Shown: positions 8,522-16,549 of the stretch, piece by piece
How the letters are laid out: every line of letters starts with the position of its first letter
How positions within the stretch are numbered: the stretch's first letter is position 1
Assembly: GCF_049651205.1 (NCBI RefSeq)
Contig: NZ_JBASBR010000004.1
Location: 434,001-498,000, forward strand
Origin: Castellaniella sp049651205
Lineage (GTDB): Bacteria > Pseudomonadota > Gammaproteobacteria > Burkholderiales > Burkholderiaceae_B
Direction: 5' to 3'
Length of the DNA stretch: 64,000 nt
Made by a program: the position numbers and the translations under genes
The notes under the pieces: model-generated
Database searches by the model: none
What the model was told of the DNA's origin: nothing
What the model saw: only the letters and a program-made list of their open reading frames with translations

Positions 8522-8655
8522 CACCGGACCGACCGGTGCAAGGTTGAACGGAACGCGTTGCACCTCTGATATCGGGGCGCGACGCTTTAGCGGGTAAAAC
8601 CACACCGCAAACGGCGTGGGGATCGCTCCGCAAGTTGTCGGTTAACTCAGCGATC
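8522..8655 (-). promoter_or_regulatory. Structured metK leader, candidate cis-regulatory RNA (class not recognised)
   Basis: On the minus strand the metK 5' region contains four perfect or near-perfect stems. They are S1 8649-8655 with 8621-8627 (GATCGCT/AGCGATC); S2 8612-8619 with 8600-8607, GC-rich and followed by UUUU at 8599-8596; S3 8558-8564 with 8541-8535 (GGTGCAA/TTGCACC); and S4 8538-8533 with 8527-8522 (CACCGG/CCGGTG). S3 and S4 share bases 8535-8538, so they exclude each other, and S2 resembles an attenuator. I cannot match it to a known SAM riboswitch class. Structure is seen in the sequence; regulation is inferred. Confidence 0.45.
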
Positions 8656-8727
8656 AGATTGATTTTAAGCGAAAATAGCTTTCATTCGCACAAAGCACCC
8701 TGCCCGACAGGGATATTTCACATCCAT

Positions 8728-9582
8728 ATGTTGCTGTTTCTGGTTCGTTCTCTTGCTATTTTGCCGCTCTCCTGGCTGCAGGCCATCGGGCGTGTGGTGG
8801 GTGTCATTGTCTACGCGTTTCCCGGGCGCTACCGACGTCGGCTGCAGGCTAATGCACGGCGGGCCGGGTACCACTCACCGGCGTTTTTTCGGCAAGCGGC
8901 CGCGCAATCCGGTGCGATGATCTTCGAAATGCCGAAAATCTGGTGGCGTACCCAACAATGCATGGCCATCACCCACTGCGATGACGCACATATCATCCGG
9001 GAGGCGATGGCTGCAGGTCGCGGCGTGCTGCATCTGACCCCGCACCTGGGTTGCTTCGAGATGACGGCCCGCTACGGCGCCACGTACGGCCCGCTGACTG
9101 TGATGTTTCGCCCTTCGCGCAGCCAACTCCTGGATCCCATCGTCGAATCGGCTCGAGACATGCACAATCTGCGGGCCGTGCCCGCCAGCCGCCAGGGGAT
9201 ACGGGAGTTTGTGCGCGCACTGCGGCGCGGCGAGTCGGTGGGCATGCTGCCCGATCAGGTGCCACGCGAAGGCGATGGCGTGTGGCTGCCGTTTTTTGGC
9301 GACTACGCCCTGACGATGACCTTGGCCGCCCGGCTGGCACTGCAAACCAAGGTGGCGGTTATCCTGACGGCAGGCCAGCGCCTGCCCCACGGCAAGGGCT
9401 GGCGCATCCACTATCTGCGTCTGCCCGAGCCCCTGCCCGACACGCCAGAGGCACTCACCTTGCTGATCAACCAGTCGATGGAGACACTCATCCGGCGGTT
9501 TCCCGAGCAATATCTCTGGAGCTACAACCGCTATAAACGTCCGGATGACGCCCCGCCCTATCCGGACGAAGCCCATGGATAA
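8728..9582 (+). CDS. Lipid A acyltransferase family protein (LpxL/HtrB-like), first copy
   Basis: 284 residues. Transfers a secondary acyl chain from acyl-ACP to the lipid A precursor at the inner membrane, judged by family. An N-terminal membrane helix (LLFLVRSLAILPLSWL) is followed by the HX4E active-site motif HLGCFE (about residues 98-103), then the FRPSR and LPDQVPREGDGVWLPFFG blocks of the LpxL superfamily. The ATG at 8728 is chosen because it puts the membrane anchor at the N-terminus; upstream codons are non-conserved and overlap the metK control region. It overlaps the next paralogue by eight bases. Chain specificity cannot be read from sequence. Confidence 0.88.
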   Translation: MLLFLVRSLAILPLSWLQAIGRVVGVIVYAFPGRYRRRLQANARRAGYHSPAFFRQAAAQSGAMIFEMPKIWWRTQQCMAITHCDDAHIIREAMAAGRGVLHLTPHLGCFEMTARYGATYGPLTVMFRPSRSQLLDPIVESARDMHNLRAVPASRQGIREFVRALRRGESVGMLPDQVPREGDGVWLPFFGDYALTMTLAARLALQTKVAVILTAGQRLPHGKGWRIHYLRLPEPLPDTPEALTLLINQSMETLIRRFPEQYLWSYNRYKRPDDAPPYPDEAHG

Positions 9583-10459
9583 GAAACCTCTGTTGCGGGC
9601 GGTTCTGGGATACTTTGGCCGCTGCCCGGATCGTACCCGCCTGCGTTGGGGCCGCGTACTGGGCTGGCTCGTGCCCCGCTTGCTGAGGTCCCGCGCGCAT
9701 ATCGTGCGGGTAAATCTGGCGCGCTGTTTTCCTCATCTCACACCTGCCGAGCGCACCCGCATCGAGAAGCGGCATTTCCATTTGCTGGCGCAATCGTTTA
9801 TTGATCGCGGCCTATGCTGGTTTGGTAGCGAGCAACGCATCCTGGATACCATCGAGCTGCGGGGCGAACATCACCTGCAAGCGCTGCTGGATCAAGGCCG
9901 CCCGGTGTTGATGTTTGCACCACACTTTGTGGCTCTGGATGCCACCGCCACCCGATTGCAGCTGTTTCTCAAAGAGGCTGCCTCGATGTACACCCGGCAA
10001 AGTGATGCCGACGTCGATGAAATCGTGCGCCAGGGACGCACGCGTTTCAGCCAGGTGTATTTGGTGGGCCGCCACGAAGGCGTGCGCGGGCTGATTCGCC
10101 TGCTGCGCAAAGGTGTCCCGGTGTACTACCTGCCCGACATGGACTTCGGCCGACAGGGTGCGGCATTTGTGCCTTTTTTTGGCATTCCCACCGCCACTTT
10201 GCTATCGGCCAGCCAGATTGCCCTCAACTGGGATGCTGCCGTCATCCCTGTCATCAGCCATCTGGATCTCGAGACGGGCCGCTACCAGGCATGGGTTCAG
10301 CCGCCGTTACAGGACTTTCCAGGCAACGATAGCCCGGAAGAGGCCACTGCGCGTTTAAACCGCCTGATCGAAGCACAAATCCTGAAAGACCCGGCCCAAT
10401 ATTACTGGGTGCATCGACGCTTTAAAACCCGGCCCGAAGGCGAGGCAGGATTTTACTAA
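9575..10459 (+). CDS. Lipid A acyltransferase family protein (LpxL-like), second copy
   Basis: 294 residues, paralogous to the preceding gene. The catalytic HX4D motif is HFVALD (about residues 117-122), with MYTRQSDADVDE and the YYLPDMDFGRQGAAFVPFFG block following. The start ATG at 9575 lies inside the end of the upstream gene (8-base overlap), so the two are translationally coupled. Such tandem late acyltransferases upstream of dapF are usual in Alcaligenaceae, and the two copies probably add different secondary acyl groups. A final gap of 80 bases separates it from dapF. Confidence 0.88.
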   Translation: MDKKPLLRAVLGYFGRCPDRTRLRWGRVLGWLVPRLLRSRAHIVRVNLARCFPHLTPAERTRIEKRHFHLLAQSFIDRGLCWFGSEQRILDTIELRGEHHLQALLDQGRPVLMFAPHFVALDATATRLQLFLKEAASMYTRQSDADVDEIVRQGRTRFSQVYLVGRHEGVRGLIRLLRKGVPVYYLPDMDFGRQGAAFVPFFGIPTATLLSASQIALNWDAAVIPVISHLDLETGRYQAWVQPPLQDFPGNDSPEEATARLNRLIEAQILKDPAQYYWVHRRFKTRPEGEAGFY

Positions 10460-10539
10460 GCCACCTTGCGACAAGCCCGCCACCAGCGATTATTTCGATA
10501 CCCAAATATTTCCACACCTATTTGTCGCATAATCTGACC

Positions 10540-11427
10540 ATGATCTGGAACTTCACCAAAATGCAGGGCGCCGGCAACGACTTCGTCGTACTCGACGGCG
10601 TGCGGCAAGCCATACATCTCACCCCCCAACAAGCCCGGGCGCTGGCCGATCGTCATTTTGGCATCGGCGCAGATCAGATCCTGCTGGTCGAAAACCCGCT
10701 CGATCCAGAAGCCGATTTTCGCTACCGGATTTTTAATGCCGACGGCAGCGAAGTTGAACACTGCGGCAACGGCGCCCGCTGTTTTGTGCGCTTCGTGCAT
10801 CAGCAGGGCCTGTCGCGCCGCAACCCGCTCAAGGCCGAAATCGCCACAGGCCTGATCGTGCTGCACGAGGCCGAGGACGGCCAGGTGTCCGTCGAAATGG
10901 GACACACCCGTTTTGCACCGTCCGATCTGCCCTTTGATGCCAGCGGCCTGCCCAGCCAAGCAGCCGGCGGAGACACCCTGTACCAACTGGAACCAGGTGC
11001 GGGCATCGACCCCGTCTGGTGCTCGCTGGTGGCCATCTCCAACCCCCACGCTGTGGTTCTGGTGGAGGATGTAGCGACCTATCCGGTTGGCCGTATTGGC
11101 CCGGCCATCGAAAGCCATCCCCGCTTTGCCCGACGGGTAAATGCCGGTTTCATGCAAATCCTCAATCGTCACCAGATACGCCTGCGTGTCTACGAACGCG
11201 GTGCCGGTGAAACCCTGGCCTGTGGCACAGGGGCCTGTGCCGCGGCAGTGGCCGGCATACGCCGCGGCCTGCTGGATAGCCCTGTGCAGGTGGACACCCG
11301 TGGCGGAACACTGCACATCGAATGGGACGGCCAGACGCTGCACATGCGCGGCGCGGCAGTCACAGTCTTTCACGGCCAAGTCGACATCGACCAGCTTCTG
11401 GCCACTTTCAACGGAACACAGACATGA
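10540..11427 (+). CDS. dapF: Diaminopimelate epimerase
   Basis: Interconverts LL- and meso-diaminopimelate for lysine and peptidoglycan synthesis, using two cysteines and no cofactor. The product is 295 residues. Catalytic Cys75 is in EHCGNGARC and Cys228 in ACGTGACAAA; the N-terminus MIWNFTKMQGAGNDFVVLD is typical. The ATG at 10540 is supported by that match, yet no ribosome binding site is visible and a CATAAT hexamer ends seven bases before it, so a very short leader is possible. The stop overlaps the next start (ATGA). Confidence 0.96.
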   Translation: MIWNFTKMQGAGNDFVVLDGVRQAIHLTPQQARALADRHFGIGADQILLVENPLDPEADFRYRIFNADGSEVEHCGNGARCFVRFVHQQGLSRRNPLKAEIATGLIVLHEAEDGQVSVEMGHTRFAPSDLPFDASGLPSQAAGGDTLYQLEPGAGIDPVWCSLVAISNPHAVVLVEDVATYPVGRIGPAIESHPRFARRVNAGFMQILNRHQIRLRVYERGAGETLACGTGACAAAVAGIRRGLLDSPVQVDTRGGTLHIEWDGQTLHMRGAAVTVFHGQVDIDQLLATFNGTQT

Positions 11428-12104
11428 ATCAAGACGCCTTAACCGCTCAGGAAGTAGCCGACTATCTCAGTCAGAACCCGGCGTTCTTTGAAGACCATGC
11501 CGATGTTTTTGCTTCTCTGACGGTGCCACATCCACATCAGGCCCGGGCCATTTCGCTGGGCGAGCGCCAGATTCTTACCCTGCGAGGCCGCGTAAAAGAG
11601 CAAGAACAACGGCTCATGCAGTTGCTGCATCACGCAGGCGGCAACGAGCGCATCCACCAGGCGCTCATGCAATGGTGCGCCCGCATGCTGGCCGAACCAG
11701 ACGCGCAGCAAATCCCCGCCCACATCGTCCGCAGCCTCACTGACCAATTCGATCTCGACGCAATTGCCCTGCGCGTATGGAATCTTCCCGCTTTGACGGA
11801 CACGGGTCTGGCGCAGGATGTCAACGATGAGATCCGCCAGCAGGCCGCGGCGCTGCAACAGCCCTACTGCGGCCCGCTCAAAGATCAGGCCGCAGCCGGC
11901 TGGCTGGCCACAGAGCCGGCATCACTGGCCATACTGCCACTGCGTGCGCTCAACCAAGAGCAGCCAGTTGGGCTGCTGGTCATGGGCTCGGCCGATCCGC
12001 AGCGCTTCACGACTGACATGAGCACCGACTTCCTGCAACTGATCGCCTTGCTGGCAGGCGCTGCACTTGGCCGTTTGGCGGTGGTGGCGCCAGACGTCGC
12101 CTGA
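11424..12104 (+). CDS. DUF484 family protein (GAF-like)
   Basis: 226 residues. The N-terminal part has the family signature VADYLSQNPAFFEDHADVFASL and LTVPHPHQARAISLGERQI, then a short coiled coil and a GAF-like alpha/beta domain. Function is not established, but the dapF-DUF484-xerC order is conserved across proteobacteria and is retained here. The start ATG overlaps the dapF stop by four bases and xerC starts nine bases after its stop, so the three are an operon. Confidence 0.88.
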   Translation: MNQDALTAQEVADYLSQNPAFFEDHADVFASLTVPHPHQARAISLGERQILTLRGRVKEQEQRLMQLLHHAGGNERIHQALMQWCARMLAEPDAQQIPAHIVRSLTDQFDLDAIALRVWNLPALTDTGLAQDVNDEIRQQAAALQQPYCGPLKDQAAAGWLATEPASLAILPLRALNQEQPVGLLVMGSADPQRFTTDMSTDFLQLIALLAGAALGRLAVVAPDVA

Positions 12105-12112
12105 GCCCCGGG

Positions 12113-13078
12113 ATGTCGGATGTCGATGCGCCCACTGTCGAGCAATGGCTGCAGGAACTGGCCGGCGGGCAGCGATACTCGCCTCACACCATCGCCGCCT
12201 ATCGACGCGATCTCCATGCCTTGATCGCGATTTTCCCGGGCCAAGCCCTGGACACACTACAAGAGCACCAGATTCGCCAGGCCCTGGGCCGATTGCATGC
12301 TCAAGGCCAACAACCGCGCAGCCTGGCCCGCACCTTGTCGGCCTGGCGCTCGTATTTTGCCTGGCGCGCCCCGATGGCCGGCCTGGCCCGCAATCCAGTC
12401 ACCGGCGTGCGTGCACCGCGTATCCCTCACAGCCTGCCCAAGGCCTTGTCTGTTGATCAGGCACAGGCATTGCTGGATCGCAGTCACCTGCCACCCGCCA
12501 CCACACCGGTTGAACACCGCGATATGGCCATGTTTGAAGTGCTGTACTCCGCCGGGCTGCGCCTGTCAGAACTAGTGGGTCTGGATTGCCAGCCCTTGCG
12601 CGAAGCCGGATATGAATCCCACAGCTGGATCCAGCTGGACGAACACGAGGCGATTGTGCGCGGCAAGGGCAACAAGACACGCATCGTACCCCTGGGCCGC
12701 CACGCCATAGATGCCGTGCAGGCCTGGCTGCAGGTGCGGACATCCTGGCTGCCGGCCAGCCCGGACGCCGACACGCGGGCTGCTTTGTTTTTGGGGGTTC
12801 GTGGCAAGCGCATCAGCCCGCGGGTGGTCGAGTTGCAGCTCCAAACCCTGGCCCAGCGCGTAGGTTTGCCCCTGCATGTTCATCCGCACAGCCTCAGGCA
12901 CAGCTTTGCCAGCCATCTGCTGCAATCGGCACAAGACTTGCGAGCCGTGCAAGAACTGCTGGGCCACGCCAATATTTCCACCACACAAATCTATACACGG
13001 CTGGACTTCCAGCACCTGGCCAGCAGCTACGACCAGGCCCACCCCAGGGCCCGGCGCAAACCAAAAACCAAACCCTGA
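12113..13078 (+). CDS. xerC: Tyrosine recombinase XerC
   Basis: Resolves chromosome dimers at dif together with XerD, in the cytoplasm. The product is 321 residues. The N-terminal SAM-like DNA-binding domain spans about 1-95. The catalytic domain holds Arg150 (LRLSEL), Lys185 (RGKGNK), His259 and Arg262 (HSLRH), His285 (LGHANIS) and nucleophile Tyr294 (TQIYT), so all active-site residues are present. The position after dapF and DUF484 is the normal xerC locus. An integron or phage integrase is unlikely given this context. Confidence 0.95.
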   Translation: MSDVDAPTVEQWLQELAGGQRYSPHTIAAYRRDLHALIAIFPGQALDTLQEHQIRQALGRLHAQGQQPRSLARTLSAWRSYFAWRAPMAGLARNPVTGVRAPRIPHSLPKALSVDQAQALLDRSHLPPATTPVEHRDMAMFEVLYSAGLRLSELVGLDCQPLREAGYESHSWIQLDEHEAIVRGKGNKTRIVPLGRHAIDAVQAWLQVRTSWLPASPDADTRAALFLGVRGKRISPRVVELQLQTLAQRVGLPLHVHPHSLRHSFASHLLQSAQDLRAVQELLGHANISTTQIYTRLDFQHLASSYDQAHPRARRKPKTKP

Positions 13079-13079
13079 A

Positions 13080-14069
13080 CTACTTTGCGGGCTCTGAAAA
13101 CGCCGTCAGCAATTGTTGTGTGTTCCAGCGGAACATGGCGAGATAGCTTGGGGCTTGGCCACCTTTGGCGCTCAACGTATCGGCATACAAGGTGCCCCCT
13201 ATCGACACCCCTGCTTCGGAGGCAATCTGCTTCAAGGCGGCAGACATGCTGCCTTGCTCAAGAAACAGGGCACGCACATGTCCGGTGCGAATCTCCTGCA
13301 ACAGGGCAGCCATGTCTTTGGCGGAAGGTTCTGCCTGGCTTGAGATCCCCACCAGCGACAAAATGCGGATGTCATAGGCAGCACCAAGATACCCAAAGGC
13401 ATCATGCGAAGTGGCCAGCACCCGTTGGGATGGCGGGATTGCAGACAAGGCGCTGCGCCACTGGGCATCTTCCTGCTGCAGCTGCTGTACGTACGCTTGC
13501 GCCCGCGCCGCATATGCCGACGCATGGGCAGGATCTGCCTTTGCAAGGCCGGCGGCAATGTTGCGCACATACTGCACCCCGTTGCGCAAATCCTGCCAGG
13601 CATGCGGATCCGGCTCCTGGCCATCGTTCAGCATACGTGCATGCACACCTTGCGACGCCACTACTTCAAGCCCGGCGAAACCCGAGGCCTCTTGCAGCCG
13701 TGGCAGCCAAGTTTCAAAACCCAGCCCATTGATGACCAACACCTGGGCAGCCCCCAGAACCCGTGCATCCCGCGGGCTGGGCTCAAAGCCGTGACCATCC
13801 TGCATAGGGCCCACCAGCACATCCAGCCGGATATCAGGGCCACCCACCACCTGCACCATATCGCCCAGAATAGAGAACGATGCCACCACCCGCAGGGGTT
13901 TCGCCGTCCCGCCGGAAGCCTCCGCCGAGACCGTCTGCGCCATGACAAGCGCAGGGACCATCAGCAGGCATAACACCAGGCAACGCCCAGCATGGCGGAT
14001 GGCAGTAAAGAAAACCGCCGGCGGCGACACTCGCTTAGACAAGCGGATTGTTGGGATGAGTGTCTTCAT
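13080..14069 (-). CDS. znuA: Zinc ABC transporter periplasmic binding protein (ZnuA-like)
   Basis: About 329 residues with a signal peptide ending near ALVMAQ. Cluster A-I binding protein: metal ligands are likely the His in DGHGFEPSPRD, the His in DPHAWQD, the His in TSHDAFGYL and the Asp in YADTLS. A histidine at the third place favours zinc over manganese, because manganese-type proteins have Glu there. There is no long His-rich loop. The chosen ATG at 14069 overlaps the end of the permease gene by 35 bases; a GTG a few codons later is possible. It is last of a znuC-znuB-znuA run divergent from zur, which supports zinc. Confidence 0.85.
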   Translation of the reverse strand: MKTLIPTIRLSKRVSPPAVFFTAIRHAGRCLVLCLLMVPALVMAQTVSAEASGGTAKPLRVVASFSILGDMVQVVGGPDIRLDVLVGPMQDGHGFEPSPRDARVLGAAQVLVINGLGFETWLPRLQEASGFAGLEVVASQGVHARMLNDGQEPDPHAWQDLRNGVQYVRNIAAGLAKADPAHASAYAARAQAYVQQLQQEDAQWRSALSAIPPSQRVLATSHDAFGYLGAAYDIRILSLVGISSQAEPSAKDMAALLQEIRTGHVRALFLEQGSMSAALKQIASEAGVSIGGTLYADTLSAKGGQAPSYLAMFRWNTQQLLTAFSEPAK

Positions 14070-14970
14070 GGACCTGATTGAGTGATTGCAATAAACGGGC
14101 GCGCCGGGCGCGCGCCTGCCGAAGTGTTTGCACCAGCCCCCCATGGGGGCCCAATGCCACGGATACAAAATAGGCGGCTCCAGCCGCCAGGATAATGGCC
14201 GGCGAGGCCGCAACATCAGTGTAATAAGACAACAACAAACCGGCATAAGAAGCCAGGGCCCCCAGCATAGCGGCCAAAATCATCTGGCCACTGATAGAGC
14301 GCACCCAAAAGCGTGCAGCTGTGGCCGGCAGCATCATGATGCCCACCACCATCAGGGTGCCCAGCACCTGAAAGCCCGCCACCAGGTTAAGCACCAACAG
14401 CAACAAAAACCCCATATGCGCCCAAGCGCCGATGTGTCCTTCAGCACGCAAGAACGAGGGATCCAGGCATTCGGTAACCAGCACACGAAACATGGCTGCC
14501 AGCGCCAGCAACGTGATGCTGCTGACAACTGTGACAAGAATCAGGGCGGCCTGACTGAGCCCCAACACAGTGCCAAACAGCACATGCATGAGATCCTGGC
14601 TGGTGCCCTTGAGCGAGACCAGCAAAACTCCAAGCCCCAGGGACACCAGATAGAACGCTGCAAAACTGGCGTCCTCACGCAAGGGGGTCAGGCGAGACAC
14701 CAGCCCTGCCAGCAGCGCCACCACCAGCCCGGTGATCAGCCCCCCCACCATCATGGCCGTCATGGACAGCCCAGCGGTAAGAAACCCCACAGCCACACCC
14801 GGCAAGATCGCGTGGGCCATGGCATCGCCCATCAAGCTGAGACGGCGCAGCACCAAAAAAACCCCTAGAGGGCCGGCCGCGAACGCCAAGGCCCAGGAAC
14901 CCGCCAGCGCCCGGCGCAAAAAGCCAAAATCAATAAATGGCTGTACCAGCACATGCCATAAGGTCATCAT
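14035..14970 (-). CDS. znuB: Zinc ABC transporter permease (ZnuB-like)
   Basis: 311 residues with eight or so membrane segments. The family signature RRLSLMGDAMAHAILPGVAVGFL near the N-terminus and TLMVVGIMMLPATAARFW later place it in the ABC-3 (ZnuB/MntB) family. The ATG at 14970 overlaps the stop of the ATPase gene (ATGA), so they are coupled. The C-terminus is basic and ends with HEDTHPNNPLV. The metal is inferred from the neighbours zur and znuA. Confidence 0.87.
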   Translation of the reverse strand: MMTLWHVLVQPFIDFGFLRRALAGSWALAFAAGPLGVFLVLRRLSLMGDAMAHAILPGVAVGFLTAGLSMTAMMVGGLITGLVVALLAGLVSRLTPLREDASFAAFYLVSLGLGVLLVSLKGTSQDLMHVLFGTVLGLSQAALILVTVVSSITLLALAAMFRVLVTECLDPSFLRAEGHIGAWAHMGFLLLLVLNLVAGFQVLGTLMVVGIMMLPATAARFWVRSISGQMILAAMLGALASYAGLLLSYYTDVAASPAIILAAGAAYFVSVALGPHGGLVQTLRQARARRARLLQSLNQVHEDTHPNNPLV

Positions 14971-15719
14971 GGCATGCTCCCCGCGCACAGATGGCGGGCC
15001 AGATGCAGATTGGCCGCATTCAGCACCTGATCCGTGGCTCCCCACCCCACCACCTGCCCACCCAGCAGCAAGGTATCTGGGAAGTGGCTGCGCACCATTT
15101 CGAGATCATGCAGAACAACAATGATCGTGCGGCCCTCCGCATGCCACAGCTGCAATAAAGCCAGCAGATCTTCGGTGGTGGCACGGTCGACCGCCGCGAA
15201 GGGCTCATCCAGCAAAATCACCTGCGCATCACGCATCATCAGGCGCGCAAACAGCGCCCGCTGCCGCTGCCCGCCCGACAGCGTCTCAACCGGCTGATGA
15301 CCAAACCCCGCCAAACCCACGGTATGCAGGGCCGCCTCCACGGCGTTCAGGTCAGATGAACTCAGACCGCGCCACCCCCCGGAACGATGCCAGGCGCCCA
15401 AGGCCACCAGATCGAAGGTGCTGACAGGCACACTGGTGTCGAGCTCGGCCGCCTGAGGCAGGCAGCCCAGATTGCCCGAGAGATCTGGTGCAGTTTGAAT
15501 ATGCCCCCGCAGCGGGCTGAGTTGCCCGGCCAAGGTTTTGACCAGTGTAGATTTGCCTGCCCCGTTGGGGCCCACCACCGCAGTGAAAGAGCCGCGGGCA
15601 AACTGACCGCTGACATCGCGCACGGCAATGTGATCGCGCCAGCCCAGCCACACTTGCTGCAGCTCGATGGCAGGCGCAGCTTGCTGGGCAGCGGCCTTGG
15701 CCGGCTGGGGAGTTTGCAT
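14967..15719 (-). CDS. znuC: Zinc ABC transporter ATP-binding protein (ZnuC-like)
   Basis: 250 residues from the ATG at 15719. Walker A is GPNGAGKST, the signature is LSGGQRQR, Walker B is VILLDEPFAAVD and the switch His is in VLHDLEMV. The reading frame stays open to an ATG at 15785 preceded by GGCGGG; that longer form adds 22 residues without family match and cannot be excluded. First gene of the divergent zinc-uptake operon. The Zur palindrome lies about 190 bases upstream, close to the zur start. Confidence 0.87.
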   Translation of the reverse strand: MQTPQPAKAAAQQAAPAIELQQVWLGWRDHIAVRDVSGQFARGSFTAVVGPNGAGKSTLVKTLAGQLSPLRGHIQTAPDLSGNLGCLPQAAELDTSVPVSTFDLVALGAWHRSGGWRGLSSSDLNAVEAALHTVGLAGFGHQPVETLSGGQRQRALFARLMMRDAQVILLDEPFAAVDRATTEDLLALLQLWHAEGRTIIVVLHDLEMVRSHFPDTLLLGGQVVGWGATDQVLNAANLHLARHLCAGSMP

Positions 15720-15906
15720 CACAATGCCCAGAAGGTGAGCGCCCAAAGCAGCAGCAACGCCCAGGTCACGCGCCGCATGCGACATCCCGCCGATAACAGC
15801 AAGGCAGACCCCCGATAAGTGCGCGGGTGGCGACGAGTGAACAATAAGTGCATGGCAAGTGAAAGCAGTAGACGTGGCCGGAGACGGCTGGTGATCAGGA
15901 TGACTT

Positions 15907-15924
15907 GTTATGTTATAACATAAC
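15907..15924. promoter_or_regulatory. Zur operator (perfect 18-bp palindrome)
   Basis: GTTATGTTATAACATAAC is its own reverse complement and has the TGTTATAACA core of Zur boxes. It stands between divergent znuC and zur, four bases before the zur ATG, and contains a TATAAC hexamer usable as a -10 box. Binding would block zur itself and probably the znu promoter. Confidence 0.85.
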
Positions 15925-15928
15925 TATT

Positions 15929-16426
15929 ATGGGTACCCAGGCACATTCTCATTCTTCGGCAAAAATTCAGCATCAACTGCTGACGGCCGAGCATCTCTGT
16001 TCGCAGCGCGGCTCGCGGCTGACGCCGTTGCGCAAGCGCGTATTGGAAACCCTGTTGCGCCACCATGGCAGCCTGAAAGCCTACGAGCTTCTCGATGCCT
16101 TGCGCACCAGCACCCCCGGCGTGGCCCCTCCCACGGTGTACCGGGCACTGGATTTCCTCACCGAACAAGGTCTGATCCATCGCCTGGACGCCATCAACGC
16201 CTGGACGGCCTGCACCGATGCCGGCGGCACGCGCCACGACTTGCTCATCGTCTGTATCCGCTGCGGCACGGTGGCCGAACTAAGCGACCCGGATCTCAGC
16301 CAGCGGTTGGCCGACTGCGTGGCACAAACAGACTTTGCGCTGGACGGCCACGAGACCGAACTGCGTGCAATCTGCGCCCGGTGCCTGGCCGACCCTTCGC
16401 CCTCCACCGAGGCAGGTTTGCCCTAA
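15929..16426 (+). CDS. zur: Fur-family zinc regulator (Zur)
   Basis: 165 residues. The winged-helix recognition region is APPTVYRALDFLTEQGLIHRL (about 66-86). Structural zinc cysteines are C109/C112 (CIRCGT) and C149/C152 (CARCLA). The long N-terminal extension begins with His-rich MGTQAHSHSS. Divergence from znuCBA and the adjoining COG0523 gene mark it as Zur rather than Fur. No ribosome binding site can exist in front of the ATG at 15929, because the Zur palindrome fills that space; a TTG at 15905 lies inside the palindrome. A leaderless mRNA is the simplest reading. Confidence 0.88.
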   Translation: MGTQAHSHSSAKIQHQLLTAEHLCSQRGSRLTPLRKRVLETLLRHHGSLKAYELLDALRTSTPGVAPPTVYRALDFLTEQGLIHRLDAINAWTACTDAGGTRHDLLIVCIRCGTVAELSDPDLSQRLADCVAQTDFALDGHETELRAICARCLADPSPSTEAGLP

Positions 16427-16437
16427 ACCCCTGCCTA

Positions 16438-16464
16438 TGATGTAATCGCATGCTGATTGCATCA
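16438..16464. repeat. Inverted repeat upstream of the COG0523 gene
   Basis: Arms TGATGTAATC (16438-16447) and GATTGCATCA (16455-16464) match in 9 of 10 positions around a seven-base centre. It begins 12 bases after the zur stop and ends six bases before a consensus TTGACA (16470-16475). It has no T-run, so it is a poor terminator, and it does not resemble the Zur palindrome. An operator is possible, but the protein is unknown. Confidence 0.45.
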
Positions 16465-16549
16465 CGCACTTGACAAGCATCACAAACGTAAAAACCTGAT
16501 TCAGGTCGGTTTGCTTGTCCTGGCACATGCATCAATCAAAGGTCTAACC

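Noticed and set aside
8635..8727. Longer N-terminus for the first lipid A acyltransferase
   Set aside because: The extra residues have no family match, would put the membrane anchor inside the protein and overlap the metK leader.
12113..13078. Tyrosine recombinase as a sign of a mobile element
   Set aside because: Gene order dapF-DUF484-xerC and full XerC motifs show the housekeeping enzyme; no attachment-site repeats were seen.
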